Positions 10,124 through 18,927 of a stretch of DNA of 49,339 bases are shown piece by piece (the first letter of the stretch is position 1; every line of letters starts with the position of its first letter). The notes beneath the pieces are model-generated. The model worked only from the letters and a program-made list of their open reading frames with translations. It made no database searches and was not told the DNA's origin. Source of the stretch: Micromonospora sp. ALFpr18c. GTDB taxonomy: Bacteria > Actinomycetota > Actinomycetes > Mycobacteriales > Micromonosporaceae. The position numbers and the translations under genes are program-made. The DNA lies in assembly GCF_008868155.1 (NCBI RefSeq), contig NZ_WBKR01000019.1:1-49339 (forward strand), written 5' to 3'.

Positions 10124-10479
10124 GCCAGGTCCCGGGCGAGCATGGGGCCGAGCGGCGCGCCGCCGAGCAGGTGCGCGTGCACGTGGAACACCTCCTGCCC
10201 GCCGTACGTCCCGGTGTTGAACATCAGCCGGAATCCGTCGCCGAGCAGACCCTCGTCCTCGGCGACCGCGGCGGACGTCGCCAGCACGTCCGCGGCCAGC
10301 CCCGGATCGCCCTGGGCGAGGGTGGCGACGTCGGCGTAGTGCTCCTTTGGAATGACCAGGACGTGCACCGGCGCCTTCGGGTCGATGTCGCGGAAGGCGA
10401 GGGTGGTGTCGGTTTCCCGGACCAGGGTGGCCGGGATGTCCCCGGCGACGATGCGGCAGAACAGGCAGTCGGATCCCAT
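10120..10479 (-). CDS. HIT-family nucleotide-binding protein
   Basis: This histidine-triad hydrolase is 119 aa and HinT-like. An N-terminal CLFCRI segment carries the zinc-type Cys pair, and the active-site triad is His99-Val-His101-Ala-His103. HinT enzymes hydrolyse AMP-lysine or phosphoramidates and bind purine nucleotides. The gene lies upstream of, and overlaps by 4 bases, the serine hydrolase gene. It is divergent from an SDR whose start is 34 bases away, so the promoters overlap. Confidence 0.92.
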   Translation of the reverse strand: MGSDCLFCRIVAGDIPATLVRETDTTLAFRDIDPKAPVHVLVIPKEHYADVATLAQGDPGLAADVLATSAAVAEDEGLLGDGFRLMFNTGTYGGQEVFHVHAHLLGGAPLGPMLARDLA

Positions 10480-10513
10480 CCGGGCAGTGTAAGGAGGAAA
10501 CGGCTACGGCAGG

Positions 10514-11284
10514 ATGGCCGGCATGACGGATCGGGCGGTACTGGTGACCGGGGCTTCGCGTGGCATCGGCCGGGCGGTGGCGGAGGCGTTCGCGGCGAGC
10601 GGGGACCGGGTGGCCATCCACCACCGCGACTCCGCCGACGCGGCCGAGCGGGTGCGCGCCAGCCTGCCCGGCACGGGGCACGTGGTGGTCCGCGCCGACC
10701 TCACCGATCCGGACGCGGTGCGGGTGATGGTCGACCGGGCGGCCGAACTGCTCGGCGGGCTCGACGTGCTGGTCAACAACGCCGGGATGTACGGCGACCG
10801 GGACGACCCACACCCGATCTTCGGCGCCTCCTACGAGCAGTGGCAGCGGCGCTGGCGGCAGGTGCTGGAGACCAACCTGACCGGTGCTGGCAACGTCACC
10901 TGGTGCGCCGCCCAGCACATGCGCGAGCGCGGCGGTCGGATCGTGAACGTCTCGTCCCGGGGCGCGTTCCGGGGCGAGCCGGAGCAGCCGGCGTACGGCG
11001 CCAGCAAGGCCGGGCTGAACGCGCTGGGCCAGTCCCTCGCGGTGGCGCTCGCGCCGTACGGCATCGCGGTGGCCACCGTGGCACCGGGCTTCGTGGCGAC
11101 CGACATGACCGCCGAGCACCTGCGCGGCGAGCGGGGAGCGGCGATCCGGGCGCAGAGCCCGTTCGACCGGGTGGCCCGGCCGGAGGAGATCGCCGCCGCG
11201 GTGCACTGGCTGGCCTCGCCGCAGGCCGAGTGGGCCTCCGGCACGATCGTCGACCTGAACGGGGCCTCCTACCTGCGCAGCTGA
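10514..11284 (+). CDS. SDR-family oxidoreductase
   Basis: This is a classical short-chain dehydrogenase of 256 aa. The NAD(P)-binding motif TGASRGIG is at 12-19, NNAG at 88-91, and the catalytic residues are Ser147/148, Tyr161 and Lys165 (YGASK). The substrate is unknown; the FabG-like C-terminus is typical of ketoacyl or sugar-alcohol reductases. AAGGAGGA lies about 15 bases upstream of the ATG at 10514. A second ATG three codons later is nearly as likely. It is divergent from HIT and convergent with rsmE. Confidence 0.9.
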   Translation: MAGMTDRAVLVTGASRGIGRAVAEAFAASGDRVAIHHRDSADAAERVRASLPGTGHVVVRADLTDPDAVRVMVDRAAELLGGLDVLVNNAGMYGDRDDPHPIFGASYEQWQRRWRQVLETNLTGAGNVTWCAAQHMRERGGRIVNVSSRGAFRGEPEQPAYGASKAGLNALGQSLAVALAPYGIAVATVAPGFVATDMTAEHLRGERGAAIRAQSPFDRVARPEEIAAAVHWLASPQAEWASGTIVDLNGASYLRS

Positions 11285-11332
11285 CCCGCAGGGTGGCTGG
11301 ACCCGCAGGATGGCTCACCCGCGGAGTGGCTG
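11284..11332. repeat. Three short imperfect tandem repeats
   Basis: Units of 16-17 bases beginning acccgc and containing tggct follow one another directly after the SDR stop (11284, 11301, 11317). They lie in the convergent gap between the SDR and rsmE. They have no obvious coding or promoter role and may be a slippage-generated repeat. Confidence 0.6.
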
Positions 11333-11408
11333 ACCGCGACGGCCACCGCCAGGCCCTGCGGCCCGCACCCTGGCAGCCTCCCGTCGAGCCGGCGGCGGCG
11401 CGGGGCGG

Positions 11409-12143
11409 CTACCAGCGGCCGAGGCGGGTGGCGAGCACGCTGAGGGCAGCCACCCCGGCGGTGGAGGTGCGCAGCACGGCCGGGCCGAGCCGCACCGGTC
11501 GGCCGCCGGCCTCGCGGAAGGCGGTCAGCTCGGCCGGGGCGATGCCACCCTCCGGGCCGACCACCAGGACGATCTCCCCGGCGCTCGGCAGCTCGGCGAC
11601 GGTCAGCCGCTCGTCGGCCTCCTCGTGCAGCACGAACGCGGCCGCCGCGCCGGCGATCCGGCGGGCCACGGTCGCGGTGGACTCGTCCGGCGCACCGGCC
11701 ACCACCGGCAGCCACGGCCGGCGGGCCTGCTTGGCCGCCTCCCGGGCGGTGGCCACCCACTTGTCCCGGGCCCGTACGCCCCGGTCACCGCGCCACTGGG
11801 TCACCGAACGCGACGCCGCCCACGGCACGATCTCGTCGACCCCGACCTCGGTCATCGCCTGCACGGCCAGCTCACCCCGGTCGCCCTTGGCGATGCCCTG
11901 CACGGTGACGATCCGGGGTACGGACGCGTCCGCGTACCCCCGGGAGGTGACGCTGACCTCCAGGGTGCCCCGGCCGACGGCGGTGACCACGGCGGCGGCG
12001 GTGCCGCCCCGCCCGTCGGCGAGCAGCAGCTCCTCGCCGACCCGCAGCCGTTGCACGGTGGCGGCGTGGTGCCCCTCCGGGCCGTCCAGGGTCAGGGTGT
12101 CGCCGGTGGGCAGCGCCTCGACCAGGAACAGCGGCGCGGACAC
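11409..12143 (-). CDS. rsmE: 16S rRNA (uracil1498-N3)-methyltransferase
   Basis: RsmE methylates N3 of U1498 in 16S rRNA using SAM. It is a SPOUT enzyme of 244 aa. The N-terminal PUA-like domain (about 1-75) is followed by the knotted methyltransferase domain with VGPEGGIAPAE near residue 195 and LGPAVLRTSTAGVAAL at the C-terminus, both SAM-binding signatures. The GTG at 12143 lies just after the dnaJ stop (one base gap), which fixes the start and puts it in the hrcA-dnaJ-rsmE unit. Confidence 0.94.
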   Translation of the reverse strand: MSAPLFLVEALPTGDTLTLDGPEGHHAATVQRLRVGEELLLADGRGGTAAAVVTAVGRGTLEVSVTSRGYADASVPRIVTVQGIAKGDRGELAVQAMTEVGVDEIVPWAASRSVTQWRGDRGVRARDKWVATAREAAKQARRPWLPVVAGAPDESTATVARRIAGAAAAFVLHEEADERLTVAELPSAGEIVLVVGPEGGIAPAELTAFREAGGRPVRLGPAVLRTSTAGVAALSVLATRLGRW

Positions 12144-12144
12144 C

Positions 12145-13290
12145 TCAGGCGTGCCCGTTGAACGCGTCGCGCATCCGGGAGAAGAAGCCGCCCTGCTTGG
12201 ACAGCTCGGCGACCTCCTCACCACGGGTCTTCGCGAAGTCGCGCAGCATCTTCTCCTGGTCCGGGTCGAGCTTGGTCGGCGTCCGCACGTCCAGGTGCAC
12301 GTACAGGTCGCCCCGGCCGGTGCCGCGCAGGTGCGGCACGCCCCGGGCGCGCAGGCGCAGCGTGCTGGCCGGCTGGGTGCCGGCCTTGACGTCGACCGTC
12401 TCCTCGCTGTCCAGCGTCTTGATGGTCAGCCGGGTGCCCAGCGCCGCCGCCGTCATCGGCACGGTGACCCGGCAGTGCAGGTCGTCGCCCTTGCGGGAGT
12501 ACACGTCGTGCGGGCGCTCGTGGATCTCCACGTAGAGGTCACCGGCGGTGCCGCCACCGGGGCCCACCTCACCCTGCTGGGCCAGCCGGATCCGCATGCC
12601 GTCCTCGACGCCGGCCGGGATCTTGACGGTCAGCGAGCGGCGGGTGCGCACCCGGCCGTCGCCGGCGCAGGTGGGGCAGGGGTGCGGGATGGTGGTGCCG
12701 TAGCCCTGGCAGACGGTGCACGGCCGGGCCGAGACCACCTGGCCGAGGAAGGTGCGCTGCACCGACTGCACCTCGCCCCGGCCGCCGCACGCCTCGCAGG
12801 TGGCCAGGTGGGTGCCGGCGGCCGTGCCGGCGCCGGAGCAGGTGGTGCAGAGCACGGCGGTGTCGACGGTGATCGGGGCCTCGACGCCGAACGCCGTCTC
12901 GTGCAGGTCCAACTCGAGTCGCAGGATCGCGTCGGCGCCCGGCCGGGTACGCGGACGTGGGCCACGAGCCCCGCCGGCCGCACCGCCGAAGAACGCGTCC
13001 ATGATGTCCTGGAAGCCGACGAACGGGCCGGCACCACCCGGACCACCCGGGCCGCCGGCGCCACCGCCACCCGGAGCGAGCGGGTCGCCGCCCAGGTCGA
13101 CGATCTGCCGCTTGCGGTCGTCCGAGAGGACCTCGTACGCGGCGTTGATGTCCTTGAACTTCTCCTGAGCCTCCGGGTCCGGATTGACGTCCGGGTGGAA
13201 CTGGCGCGCCAGCTTGCGGTAGGCGCGCTTGATCTCGTCATCGGAGGCTTCCCGGCTGACACCGAGAATGCCGTAGTAGTCCCTGGCCAC
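12145..13290 (-). CDS. dnaJ: Chaperone protein DnaJ (type I)
   Basis: DnaJ is the co-chaperone that delivers substrates to DnaK and stimulates its ATPase. It is 381 aa from the GTG at 13290. The J-domain has HPD at 32-34. A Gly-rich linker follows, then four zinc-finger repeats ([32 protein letters not shown]) and the C-terminal substrate-binding domain. GGAA lies five bases before the GTG. An ATG at 13308 would add six residues. It is next to hrcA, so it is the heat-shock-regulated DnaJ paralogue usual in actinobacteria (often dnaJ2). Confidence 0.96.
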   Translation of the reverse strand: MARDYYGILGVSREASDDEIKRAYRKLARQFHPDVNPDPEAQEKFKDINAAYEVLSDDRKRQIVDLGGDPLAPGGGGAGGPGGPGGAGPFVGFQDIMDAFFGGAAGGARGPRPRTRPGADAILRLELDLHETAFGVEAPITVDTAVLCTTCSGAGTAAGTHLATCEACGGRGEVQSVQRTFLGQVVSARPCTVCQGYGTTIPHPCPTCAGDGRVRTRRSLTVKIPAGVEDGMRIRLAQQGEVGPGGGTAGDLYVEIHERPHDVYSRKGDDLHCRVTVPMTAAALGTRLTIKTLDSEETVDVKAGTQPASTLRLRARGVPHLRGTGRGDLYVHLDVRTPTKLDPDQEKMLRDFAKTRGEEVAELSKQGGFFSRMRDAFNGHA

Positions 13291-13363
13291 TGCGTTCCGT
13301 GTCCTCATGTTCGTCTCGCGTTGCGCCGACCGGCGGCCGCAGCCGGCCGTCGGCCCTGACTGG

Positions 13364-14386
13364 TCAGTTCTGGGCCAGCAACTCGCCCACGTAGCGTGCC
13401 ACGGCGCGCACCGTGGCGATATTGCCGGGGTAGTCCATCCGGGTGGGCCCCAGCACCCCCAGGCCGCCGACGATCGTGGCACCCGGGCCGTACCCGGTGC
13501 TGACCACGGAGGCGGCCCGCAGGTTGTCGAACTCGTTCTCGTCGCCGATCAGCACCCGGGTCGTGCTCGGCTCGGTCTCGCCGATGAGCTTGAGGAGCAC
13601 GACCTCCTCCTCCAGCGCCTCCAGGATCGGCCGCAGCGAACCCTGGAAGTCGAGCAGGCCGCCCCGGGTGAGGTTGGCGGTGCCGGCCAGCGCGATGCGT
13701 TCCTCGTGCCGTTCGACGAGCGTCTCGAGCAGCACCGTGGCGAGCGTGGTCATCGTCGGACGCAGCTCGGGCGGCGCCTCCTCGACCAGCGCCTGCACCA
13801 GCGGCGGCGTGTCCGACAGGCGGGCGCCGGCGAGCTTCTCGTTGACCAGTCGACGCAGGTCGGTGACGTCGTCGGCGGGCACCGGGCCGGGCAGTTCCAC
13901 CAGCCGCTGCTCCACCCGCCCGGTGTCGGCGATCATGACGAGCATCAACCGGGTCGTGGAGATCGGCACCAGCTCCAGGTGTCGTACCGAGGAGCGGGCC
14001 AGCGACGGGTACTGCACGACGGCCACCTGCCGGGTCAGCTGGGCGAGCAGGCGTACGGTGCGGTGCACCACGTCGTCGAGGTCGACCGCGCCGACGAGGA
14101 AGCGCTCGATGGCCCGGCGCTCGGCCGGGCTGAGCGGCTTGACCCGGGACAGCCGGTCGACGAAGAGCCGGTAGCCGCGGTCGGTGGGCACCCGGCCGGC
14201 ACTGGTGTGCGGCTGCCGGATGTAGCCCTCCTCCTCCAGCACGGCCATGTCGTTGCGGACCGTGGCCGGGGAGACCCCGAGCTGGTGCCGCTCGACCAGC
14301 GCCTTGCTGCCGACCGGCTCCTGGGTGGAGACGTAGTCCTCGACGATGGCGCGGAGCACGGCGAGCTTGCGGTCGTCGAGACCCAT
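13364..14386 (-). CDS. hrcA: Heat-inducible transcription repressor HrcA
   Basis: HrcA represses heat-shock genes by binding CIRCE. It is 340 aa. The N-terminal winged-helix domain (about 1-75) includes [19 protein letters not shown], the recognition helix region. The central GAF-like and inserted dimerisation domains follow. I chose the start MGLDDRK at 14386, as in the family; the open frame extends seven codons upstream. A CIRCE element lies 40 bases upstream, so the gene represses itself and the downstream dnaJ and rsmE. Confidence 0.96.
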   Translation of the reverse strand: MGLDDRKLAVLRAIVEDYVSTQEPVGSKALVERHQLGVSPATVRNDMAVLEEEGYIRQPHTSAGRVPTDRGYRLFVDRLSRVKPLSPAERRAIERFLVGAVDLDDVVHRTVRLLAQLTRQVAVVQYPSLARSSVRHLELVPISTTRLMLVMIADTGRVEQRLVELPGPVPADDVTDLRRLVNEKLAGARLSDTPPLVQALVEEAPPELRPTMTTLATVLLETLVERHEERIALAGTANLTRGGLLDFQGSLRPILEALEEEVVLLKLIGETEPSTTRVLIGDENEFDNLRAASVVSTGYGPGATIVGGLGVLGPTRMDYPGNIATVRAVARYVGELLAQN

Positions 14387-14425
14387 CCTCCGCACCTCCT
14401 GTCGCACGTCGGCCGCCGGACCGTC

Positions 14426-14452
14426 CTGGCACTCGACTGTAACGAGTGCCAG
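14426..14452. promoter_or_regulatory. CIRCE operator
   Basis: ctggcactc and gagtgccag are 9-base arms separated by 9 bases, which matches the CIRCE architecture (TTAGCACTC-N9-GAGTGCTAA) except for the outermost bases. It is 40 bases upstream of the hrcA start and is the expected HrcA binding site for hrcA-dnaJ-rsmE. Confidence 0.93.
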
Positions 14453-14594
14453 TCTACGTCGGTGCCCCCGCCGACGCGATGATCAACGACAGCTCGTCGG
14501 TGCGGCCCGCGCCACCCCGCTGGGCCGATCGGCCCGCCCGACCGGGCGGTGTCGCTCTGGTGCGGCGTTGCCAACGGCCCCTACCGTGACACTC

Positions 14595-15224
14595 ATGACT
14601 GAAACTCCTCGCCCTCCCGGAGCGGGAGACCCCGGCAACTACCCGCCGGAGCCGACCTCACCGGGCTCGTCCGCATCGGCCGAGCCACCCACCGCACCAC
14701 TGTCCGGGGCACCCGGCCCGGGCGGCTATCCCCCGGCCGGTGGCTATCCGCCGCCCACCGGCGACCAACCGCCGTCGGGCGGCTACCCTCCGCCGGGTGG
14801 TTACCCGCCCGGTGGCTTCCCGCCGCCCGGTGGCGGGTATCCGACCGGTGGCGCCTACGGCGGCCCCGGCGGCGGCTACGCCAACAACGAGGACAAGACC
14901 TGGGCGTTGGTCGCGCACTTCGGCGGCGCCGCCGGGATGATCGTCAGCGGCGGTGTGCTCGGCTGGATCGGGCCGCTGGTGGCGCTGCTGGCCCGGGGCA
15001 ACCAGTCCCCCACGGTCCGCGCGCACGCCGTGGCGGCGCTCAACTTCCAGCTCATCTGGTCGATCATCGGCCTGGTCGGCTGGGTGCTGTCCTGCATCGT
15101 GATCGGGTTCATCCCGGTCGCGGCCGCCGTGATCCTCGGTGCCGTGTTCGGCATCATCGCCGGCATCAAGGCCAACGAGGGGCAGCTCTACCGCTACCCG
15201 CTCTCCGCCAGCTTCATCAAGTGA
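14595..15224 (+). CDS. DUF4870-domain membrane protein
   Basis: This 209-aa protein has an N-terminal 95 residues that are a Pro/Gly/Tyr-rich disordered region with repeated GGYPP units. A DUF4870 domain (about 100-209) follows with NNEDKTWALVAHFGG and three predicted membrane helices. DUF4870 proteins are small membrane proteins of unknown function; Pro-rich N-termini are common in actinobacterial members. It diverges from hrcA and converges with hemW. Confidence 0.86.
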   Translation: MTETPRPPGAGDPGNYPPEPTSPGSSASAEPPTAPLSGAPGPGGYPPAGGYPPPTGDQPPSGGYPPPGGYPPGGFPPPGGGYPTGGAYGGPGGGYANNEDKTWALVAHFGGAAGMIVSGGVLGWIGPLVALLARGNQSPTVRAHAVAALNFQLIWSIIGLVGWVLSCIVIGFIPVAAAVILGAVFGIIAGIKANEGQLYRYPLSASFIK

Positions 15225-15225
15225 C

Positions 15226-15255
15226 CCGGGCCGGCCGCTCCCCCGGCCGGCCCGG
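15226..15255. terminator. Bidirectional terminator between DUF4870 gene and hemW
   Basis: The 11-bp perfect arms 15226-15236 and 15245-15255 surround an 8-base loop between convergent stops at 15224 and 15285. Confidence 0.75.
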
Positions 15256-15284
15256 CACACCGCCGTCACCGGCGGCGGGCCGGC

Positions 15285-16508
15285 TCAGGGCAGCAGGTCG
15301 CGGACGACGGCGTCGGCGAGCAGCCGGCCGCGCAGGGTGAGCACCGCCCGGCCGGCCGCGTACTCCTCGGCGTTCAGCAGGCCGTGGGCCAGCGCCCGTT
15401 GCGCGCCGGCCCGCCCGGTGGCGTCGAGCACCGCCAGCGGCAGGCCGCTGGCGAGCCGCAGCCGGAGCATGACGTCCTCCATGTGCGCCTCGTCGGTGGT
15501 GAGCACCTCCCGGGCCAGGCCGGGTGAGACGCCGGCGGCGAGCCGCTGGGCGTACGCCGACGGGTGCTTGACGTTCCACCAGCGCACCCCGCCGACGTGG
15601 CTGTGCGCCCCCGGCCCCAACCCCCACCAGTCCGCGCCGGTCCAGTAGAGCAGGTTGTGCCGGCACCTGGCCGCGTCGTCGCGCGCCCAGTTGGAGACCT
15701 CGTACCAGGACAGGCCGGCCGCGTCGAGGGCGACCTCCGCGGCCAGGTAGCGGTCCGCGGCGACGTCGTCACTGGGGTACGCCAGCTCGCCGCGCCGCAT
15801 CCGGGCGGCGAGCCGGGTGCCGTCCTCGACGATCAGGGCGTACGCGCTGACGTGGTCCACCCCGGCGGCGACGACCTGCTCCAGCGAGGCCGCGAAGTCC
15901 TCGGGGCGCTCCCCCGGCGTGCCGTAGATCAGGTCCAGGTTGACGTGCTCGAACCCGGCGTCGCGGGCTTCCAGGGCGGCGGCGGTGGCCCGGCCGGCGC
16001 TGTGCTTGCGGTCGAGGATCGCCAGCACTCCCGGCGAGGCGGACTGCATGCCCAGCGAAATCCGGGTGTAGCCGGCGGCCCGCAGCCGCTGCAACGATTC
16101 CGGGGTGACCGATTCGGGGTTCGCCTCGGTGGTCACCTCGGCGTCGGCGGCCAGCCCCCAGGTGCGGTCGATGCCGTCGAGGATGCGGGCCAGGTCGTCG
16201 GCGGGGAGCAGGGTGGGCGTGCCGCCGCCGACGAAGACGGTGTCGACCCGGGGCGGCGGGTTGTCGCCGAGCACCCGGGCGGCGAGCGTCAGCTCGGCCA
16301 GGACGGTGTCGGCGTACCCCTCGCGGCTGGCACCGCCACCCAGCTCGGCGGCCGTGTACGTGTTGAAGTCGCAGTAGCCGCAGCGGCTGGCGCAGAACGG
16401 CACGTGGACGTACACGCCGAAGCCGCGCGCGCCGACCGCCGTGGTGGCGGTGGCGGGCAGCGATCCGTCGACGGGGACGGTCTCACCATCTGGAAGGACG
16501 CCGGGCAT
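15285..16508 (-). CDS. hemW: Radical SAM heme chaperone HemW
   Basis: HemW (formerly called HemN-like) is a radical SAM protein that binds heme and delivers it to apoproteins. It is 407 aa. The Fe-S cluster motif C-x3-C-x2-C is Cys39, Cys43 and Cys46 (CASRCGYC), followed by DFNTY. A GGGTPT motif near 105 and the C-terminal HemN domain are present. I took the ATG at 16508; a GTG two codons upstream is possible. Its start lies 19 bases from the divergent crotonase gene. hemW near hrcA is a standard arrangement. Confidence 0.93.
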   Translation of the reverse strand: MPGVLPDGETVPVDGSLPATATTAVGARGFGVYVHVPFCASRCGYCDFNTYTAAELGGGASREGYADTVLAELTLAARVLGDNPPPRVDTVFVGGGTPTLLPADDLARILDGIDRTWGLAADAEVTTEANPESVTPESLQRLRAAGYTRISLGMQSASPGVLAILDRKHSAGRATAAALEARDAGFEHVNLDLIYGTPGERPEDFAASLEQVVAAGVDHVSAYALIVEDGTRLAARMRRGELAYPSDDVAADRYLAAEVALDAAGLSWYEVSNWARDDAARCRHNLLYWTGADWWGLGPGAHSHVGGVRWWNVKHPSAYAQRLAAGVSPGLAREVLTTDEAHMEDVMLRLRLASGLPLAVLDATGRAGAQRALAHGLLNAEEYAAGRAVLTLRGRLLADAVVRDLLP

Positions 16509-16527
16509 GGCCACTAGTGTGCCCGGC

Positions 16528-17337
16528 ATGACCTCTCCCGACGTCCTCGTGCGGGTCGCCACGGCCCGTGGGGTGACCACCCTCACCCTGGACAGCCCGC
16601 ACAACCGCAACGCGCTCTCCACCGGCCTGATGACCCAACTGCTGGCCGGGCTGGCCGACGCGGTCGCCGACGACGCGGTCCGGGTGATCGTGCTCGACCA
16701 CACCGGCCCGGTCTTCTGCTCGGGCGCGGACCTGAAGGAGACCGCCGCGGCGTACGCCAGCGGGACGGTGCCCGCCGGGATGCTGGGCGATGTCCTCGCC
16801 GCCCTCTGGGAGTGCCCGAAGCCGGTGCTGGCCCGGGTGGGCGGGCCGGCGCGGGCCGGCGGGCTGGGCCTGATCGCCGCCGCCGATCTGGCGGTCTGCG
16901 CCGACGAGGCGACGTTCGCGTTCACCGAGGTGCGGATCGGGGTGATCCCGGCGGTGATCTCGGCGACCGTGCTGCCCCGGCTGCACCCGCGCGCCGCCGC
17001 CGAGCTGTACCTGACCGGGGACACCTTCGACGGGCGACGGGCGGCCGAGATCGGCCTGGTGACGGCCTCCGTGCCGGCCGACGGGTTGGACGAGGCGGTG
17101 CGGCGCCACTGCGACTCGCTGGTACGCGGCGCGCCCGGCGCGCTGGCCGGCGCGAAGGAGCTGCTGCGCCGACCGGGGACCGCCGAGCTGCGCGGTGACC
17201 TGGCCCGGTTGTCCGCTCTCTCGACCGGCTTCTTCCTCTCCGACGAGGGTCGCGAGGGGGTCACGGCGTTCCGGGAGAAGCGATTGACTCGATGGGTGGC
17301 CGCTCTCGACACGGATTCCGGTGAGCATGCCGGGTAG
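16528..17337 (+). CDS. Enoyl-CoA hydratase/isomerase-family protein
   Basis: This crotonase-fold protein is 269 aa. The oxyanion-hole region FCSGADLKE is near residue 70 and a FTEVRIGVIP segment near residue 135 supplies the Glu equivalent to crotonase Glu164. The other catalytic glutamate position is not filled: the usual GGGxEL reads AGGLGLI. Activity could therefore differ from simple hydration (isomerase, hydrolase or methylglutaconyl-type). Fatty-acid or branched-chain catabolism is likely but not proven. It is divergent from hemW. Confidence 0.86.
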   Translation: MTSPDVLVRVATARGVTTLTLDSPHNRNALSTGLMTQLLAGLADAVADDAVRVIVLDHTGPVFCSGADLKETAAAYASGTVPAGMLGDVLAALWECPKPVLARVGGPARAGGLGLIAAADLAVCADEATFAFTEVRIGVIPAVISATVLPRLHPRAAAELYLTGDTFDGRRAAEIGLVTASVPADGLDEAVRRHCDSLVRGAPGALAGAKELLRRPGTAELRGDLARLSALSTGFFLSDEGREGVTAFREKRLTRWVAALDTDSGEHAG

Positions 17338-17400
17338 GACCGGGCCCCCAGCGGACCGGGACGCCGCCGACTGCGGTCGACGGCGTCTCGGCTCGCGGGC

Positions 17401-17520
17401 ATGAGCAGCGAGTTCCCCGACGAGCAGTGGCTTGGCAACGACCTGGTCATCGACGCCCGGAGCCGACTGTGGGTTCCCGCCGACCGGGGCAACATCGCGC
17501 AGGGTTGGCCGTGGGAAGAA
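17401..17520 (+). pseudogene. Coding-like fragment, possible truncated gene
   Basis: An ATG-started frame from 17401 has G/C at nearly all third positions for about 40 codons, up to the hairpin at 17516. After that, reading continues only antisense to the DUF397 gene. The fragment (beginning MSSEFPDEQWLGNDL) is not a protein I recognise. It may be the 5' end of a gene cut by arrival of the DUF397/XRE cassette, or chance. The rest of 17338-17567 holds only the terminator. Confidence 0.3.
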
Positions 17521-17556
17521 GGCCCGGCGCCCCGTTCTGGGGAGCCGGGCCTTCTT
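17516..17556 (-). terminator. Terminator of the XRE-DUF397 operon
   Basis: aagaaggcccggc (from 17516) pairs with gccgggccttctt (to 17556). The inner gcccc/ggggа-type bases extend the stem. It begins 12 bases past the DUF397 stop and could also act for the crotonase gene in the other direction. Confidence 0.85.
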
Positions 17557-17567
17557 GCGTTTCCGGG

Positions 17568-17759
17568 TCAGTGCTGCTTGGCGAAGCTGACGAACGCCTT
17601 CCAGGCTTGCGGGTCGAACGTCAGTGCCGGGCCGGACTGGTCCTTGCTGTCCCGCACACCGACGATGCCGGAGAGGTTGTCGGCCACCTCCACGCACTGC
17701 CCGCCGTTGCCCCCACTGCGGCTGCTCTTGCGCCACACGGCTCCGGTTAGGTTACTCAT
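17568..17759 (-). CDS. DUF397-domain protein
   Basis: This 63-aa protein has the full DUF397 pattern: WRKSSRSGGNGGQCVEVADN, then VGVRDSKD and LTFDPQAWKAFVSFAK. DUF397 proteins are small actinobacterial proteins that are usually paired with an upstream XRE regulator of the WhiJ type, as here (3-base gap after the XRE stop). In that pair the small protein is thought to modulate the regulator's DNA binding. The start MSNLTG at 17759 is the family N-terminus. Confidence 0.93.
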   Translation of the reverse strand: MSNLTGAVWRKSSRSGGNGGQCVEVADNLSGIVGVRDSKDQSGPALTFDPQAWKAFVSFAKQH

Positions 17760-17761
17760 TG

Positions 17762-18622
17762 CTACATCTCCTTGGCGATCGTGGCTAATAGGTCGGCCGA
17801 TCGGTCCGCGTCGAGCGACAGACCTTCGAGCGCTCTCCACCTCACAGAGTACGCCGCAACCTCTGCTGGCTTGTCGAGATATAAAGCGCCTGTCAGTGAC
17901 TCGCTGTATACGGTCGTGGGCTCCGGCGTTCGAATTCCGATCGTTGGAAATTCCAGCATGACGAAACCACCGCCGGTCAAGGCGTAGTTGGGCGGCGCGT
18001 CCCGGGGCACGATGCGGATCGTCGCGACCTCGGCGGCCACCTGGTTGTGAAGGTGGCTGAGCTGGTCCGCCATGCCAGGGAACGACCTGCGCAACACGCC
18101 TTCGTCCACAATGACCTCCAGGCGCGGAGGCTCCGGGTGTCTCCGCTTGAGGATCTTCTGGCGCTCCATGCGAAGCTCGACCAGGCGTCCGACCTCCTGC
18201 TCCTCCAGCTCCGGGTGCGACCGAAGCAGGTGTTCGGCGTAGGCCCGCGTCTGAAGCAGCCCGGGAAGCGAGTCCGGCTCCCAGTGCCGCAGGCGCGACG
18301 CCGCTGACTCCATCCCGACGTACAGCTCAAACCAGGTCGGCAAGGTGTCGCCGTAGGCGTGCCACCAGCCGTTTGCCTTGGTCTCAGCGGCCAGCGCGAT
18401 CAGCGCCGACGTCATCTCGGCGGACATGCCGTACAGCACGCACATGGCCGTTACGTCGCGGGCCTTGACCGCTGAGCCGCCGCCTTCGATCCGGTACATG
18501 GTGGACCGGGACCACTCCAGCGCCTCGCCGGCAGCTTCCAAGGACAGCCCGGCCTCTTCGCGGCCCTGCTTCAGATACCGCCCGAGTTGCCTGCGCGGTA
18601 TGGACGACCCCGCATGGGTCAT
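17762..18622 (-). CDS. XRE-family regulator (WhiJ / Scr1-type, DUF5753)
   Basis: This 286-aa protein has an N-terminal helix-turn-helix (about 10-70: LGRYLKQGREEAGLSLEAA, then SRSTMYRIEGG) and a DUF5753 C-terminal domain (about 95-280) typical of WhiJ-like actinobacterial regulators. It forms the classic pair with the DUF397 gene immediately downstream. Such pairs are abundant in Streptomyces and Micromonospora and influence development and antibiotic production. Upstream, 18664-18720 holds two inverted repeats that are candidate operators. The start MTHAGSS at 18622 fits the family; the frame stays open further upstream. Confidence 0.92.
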   Translation of the reverse strand: MTHAGSSIPRRQLGRYLKQGREEAGLSLEAAGEALEWSRSTMYRIEGGGSAVKARDVTAMCVLYGMSAEMTSALIALAAETKANGWWHAYGDTLPTWFELYVGMESAASRLRHWEPDSLPGLLQTRAYAEHLLRSHPELEEQEVGRLVELRMERQKILKRRHPEPPRLEVIVDEGVLRRSFPGMADQLSHLHNQVAAEVATIRIVPRDAPPNYALTGGGFVMLEFPTIGIRTPEPTTVYSESLTGALYLDKPAEVAAYSVRWRALEGLSLDADRSADLLATIAKEM

Positions 18623-18663
18623 GCGGCCCCCTTGTCTCAGATTGAAGCGATCCCTCCATCGAA

Positions 18664-18720
18664 CCTGCGACTGATTCTCGATGGTTCGCAGGAATGGGAC
18701 AACCACCATGACATGTGTCA
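18664..18720. promoter_or_regulatory. Inverted repeats upstream of the XRE gene
   Basis: The first repeat is cctgcga (18664-18670) with tcgcagg (18686-18692). The second is the near-contiguous palindrome tgacatgtgtca at 18709-18720. Both lie in the 305-base gap between the divergent XRE gene and the small-protein genes on the plus strand. They are candidates for autoregulatory binding by the XRE protein. No clear promoter hexamers could be assigned in the rest of 18623-18927. Confidence 0.4.
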
Positions 18721-18927
18721 ACGTAAATCATTGCACGATCACGCTCGGCGACAGAGAGTGTCCTCAAGGCGAACTTGCTCGACAGTGAATCGGCTGCCGC
18801 GGGCTCGCCCCGGGGCCGCTCTGCCTCCCCCGTGGTGGAGCGGCCCGCTCCCAGGGTTCGGGGTCCGGGTCGTGGAGGGGACGAGTAGGTCGCGGCCCGG
18901 ACTCCCTCGGCAGGCAGGAGGGGCGCG

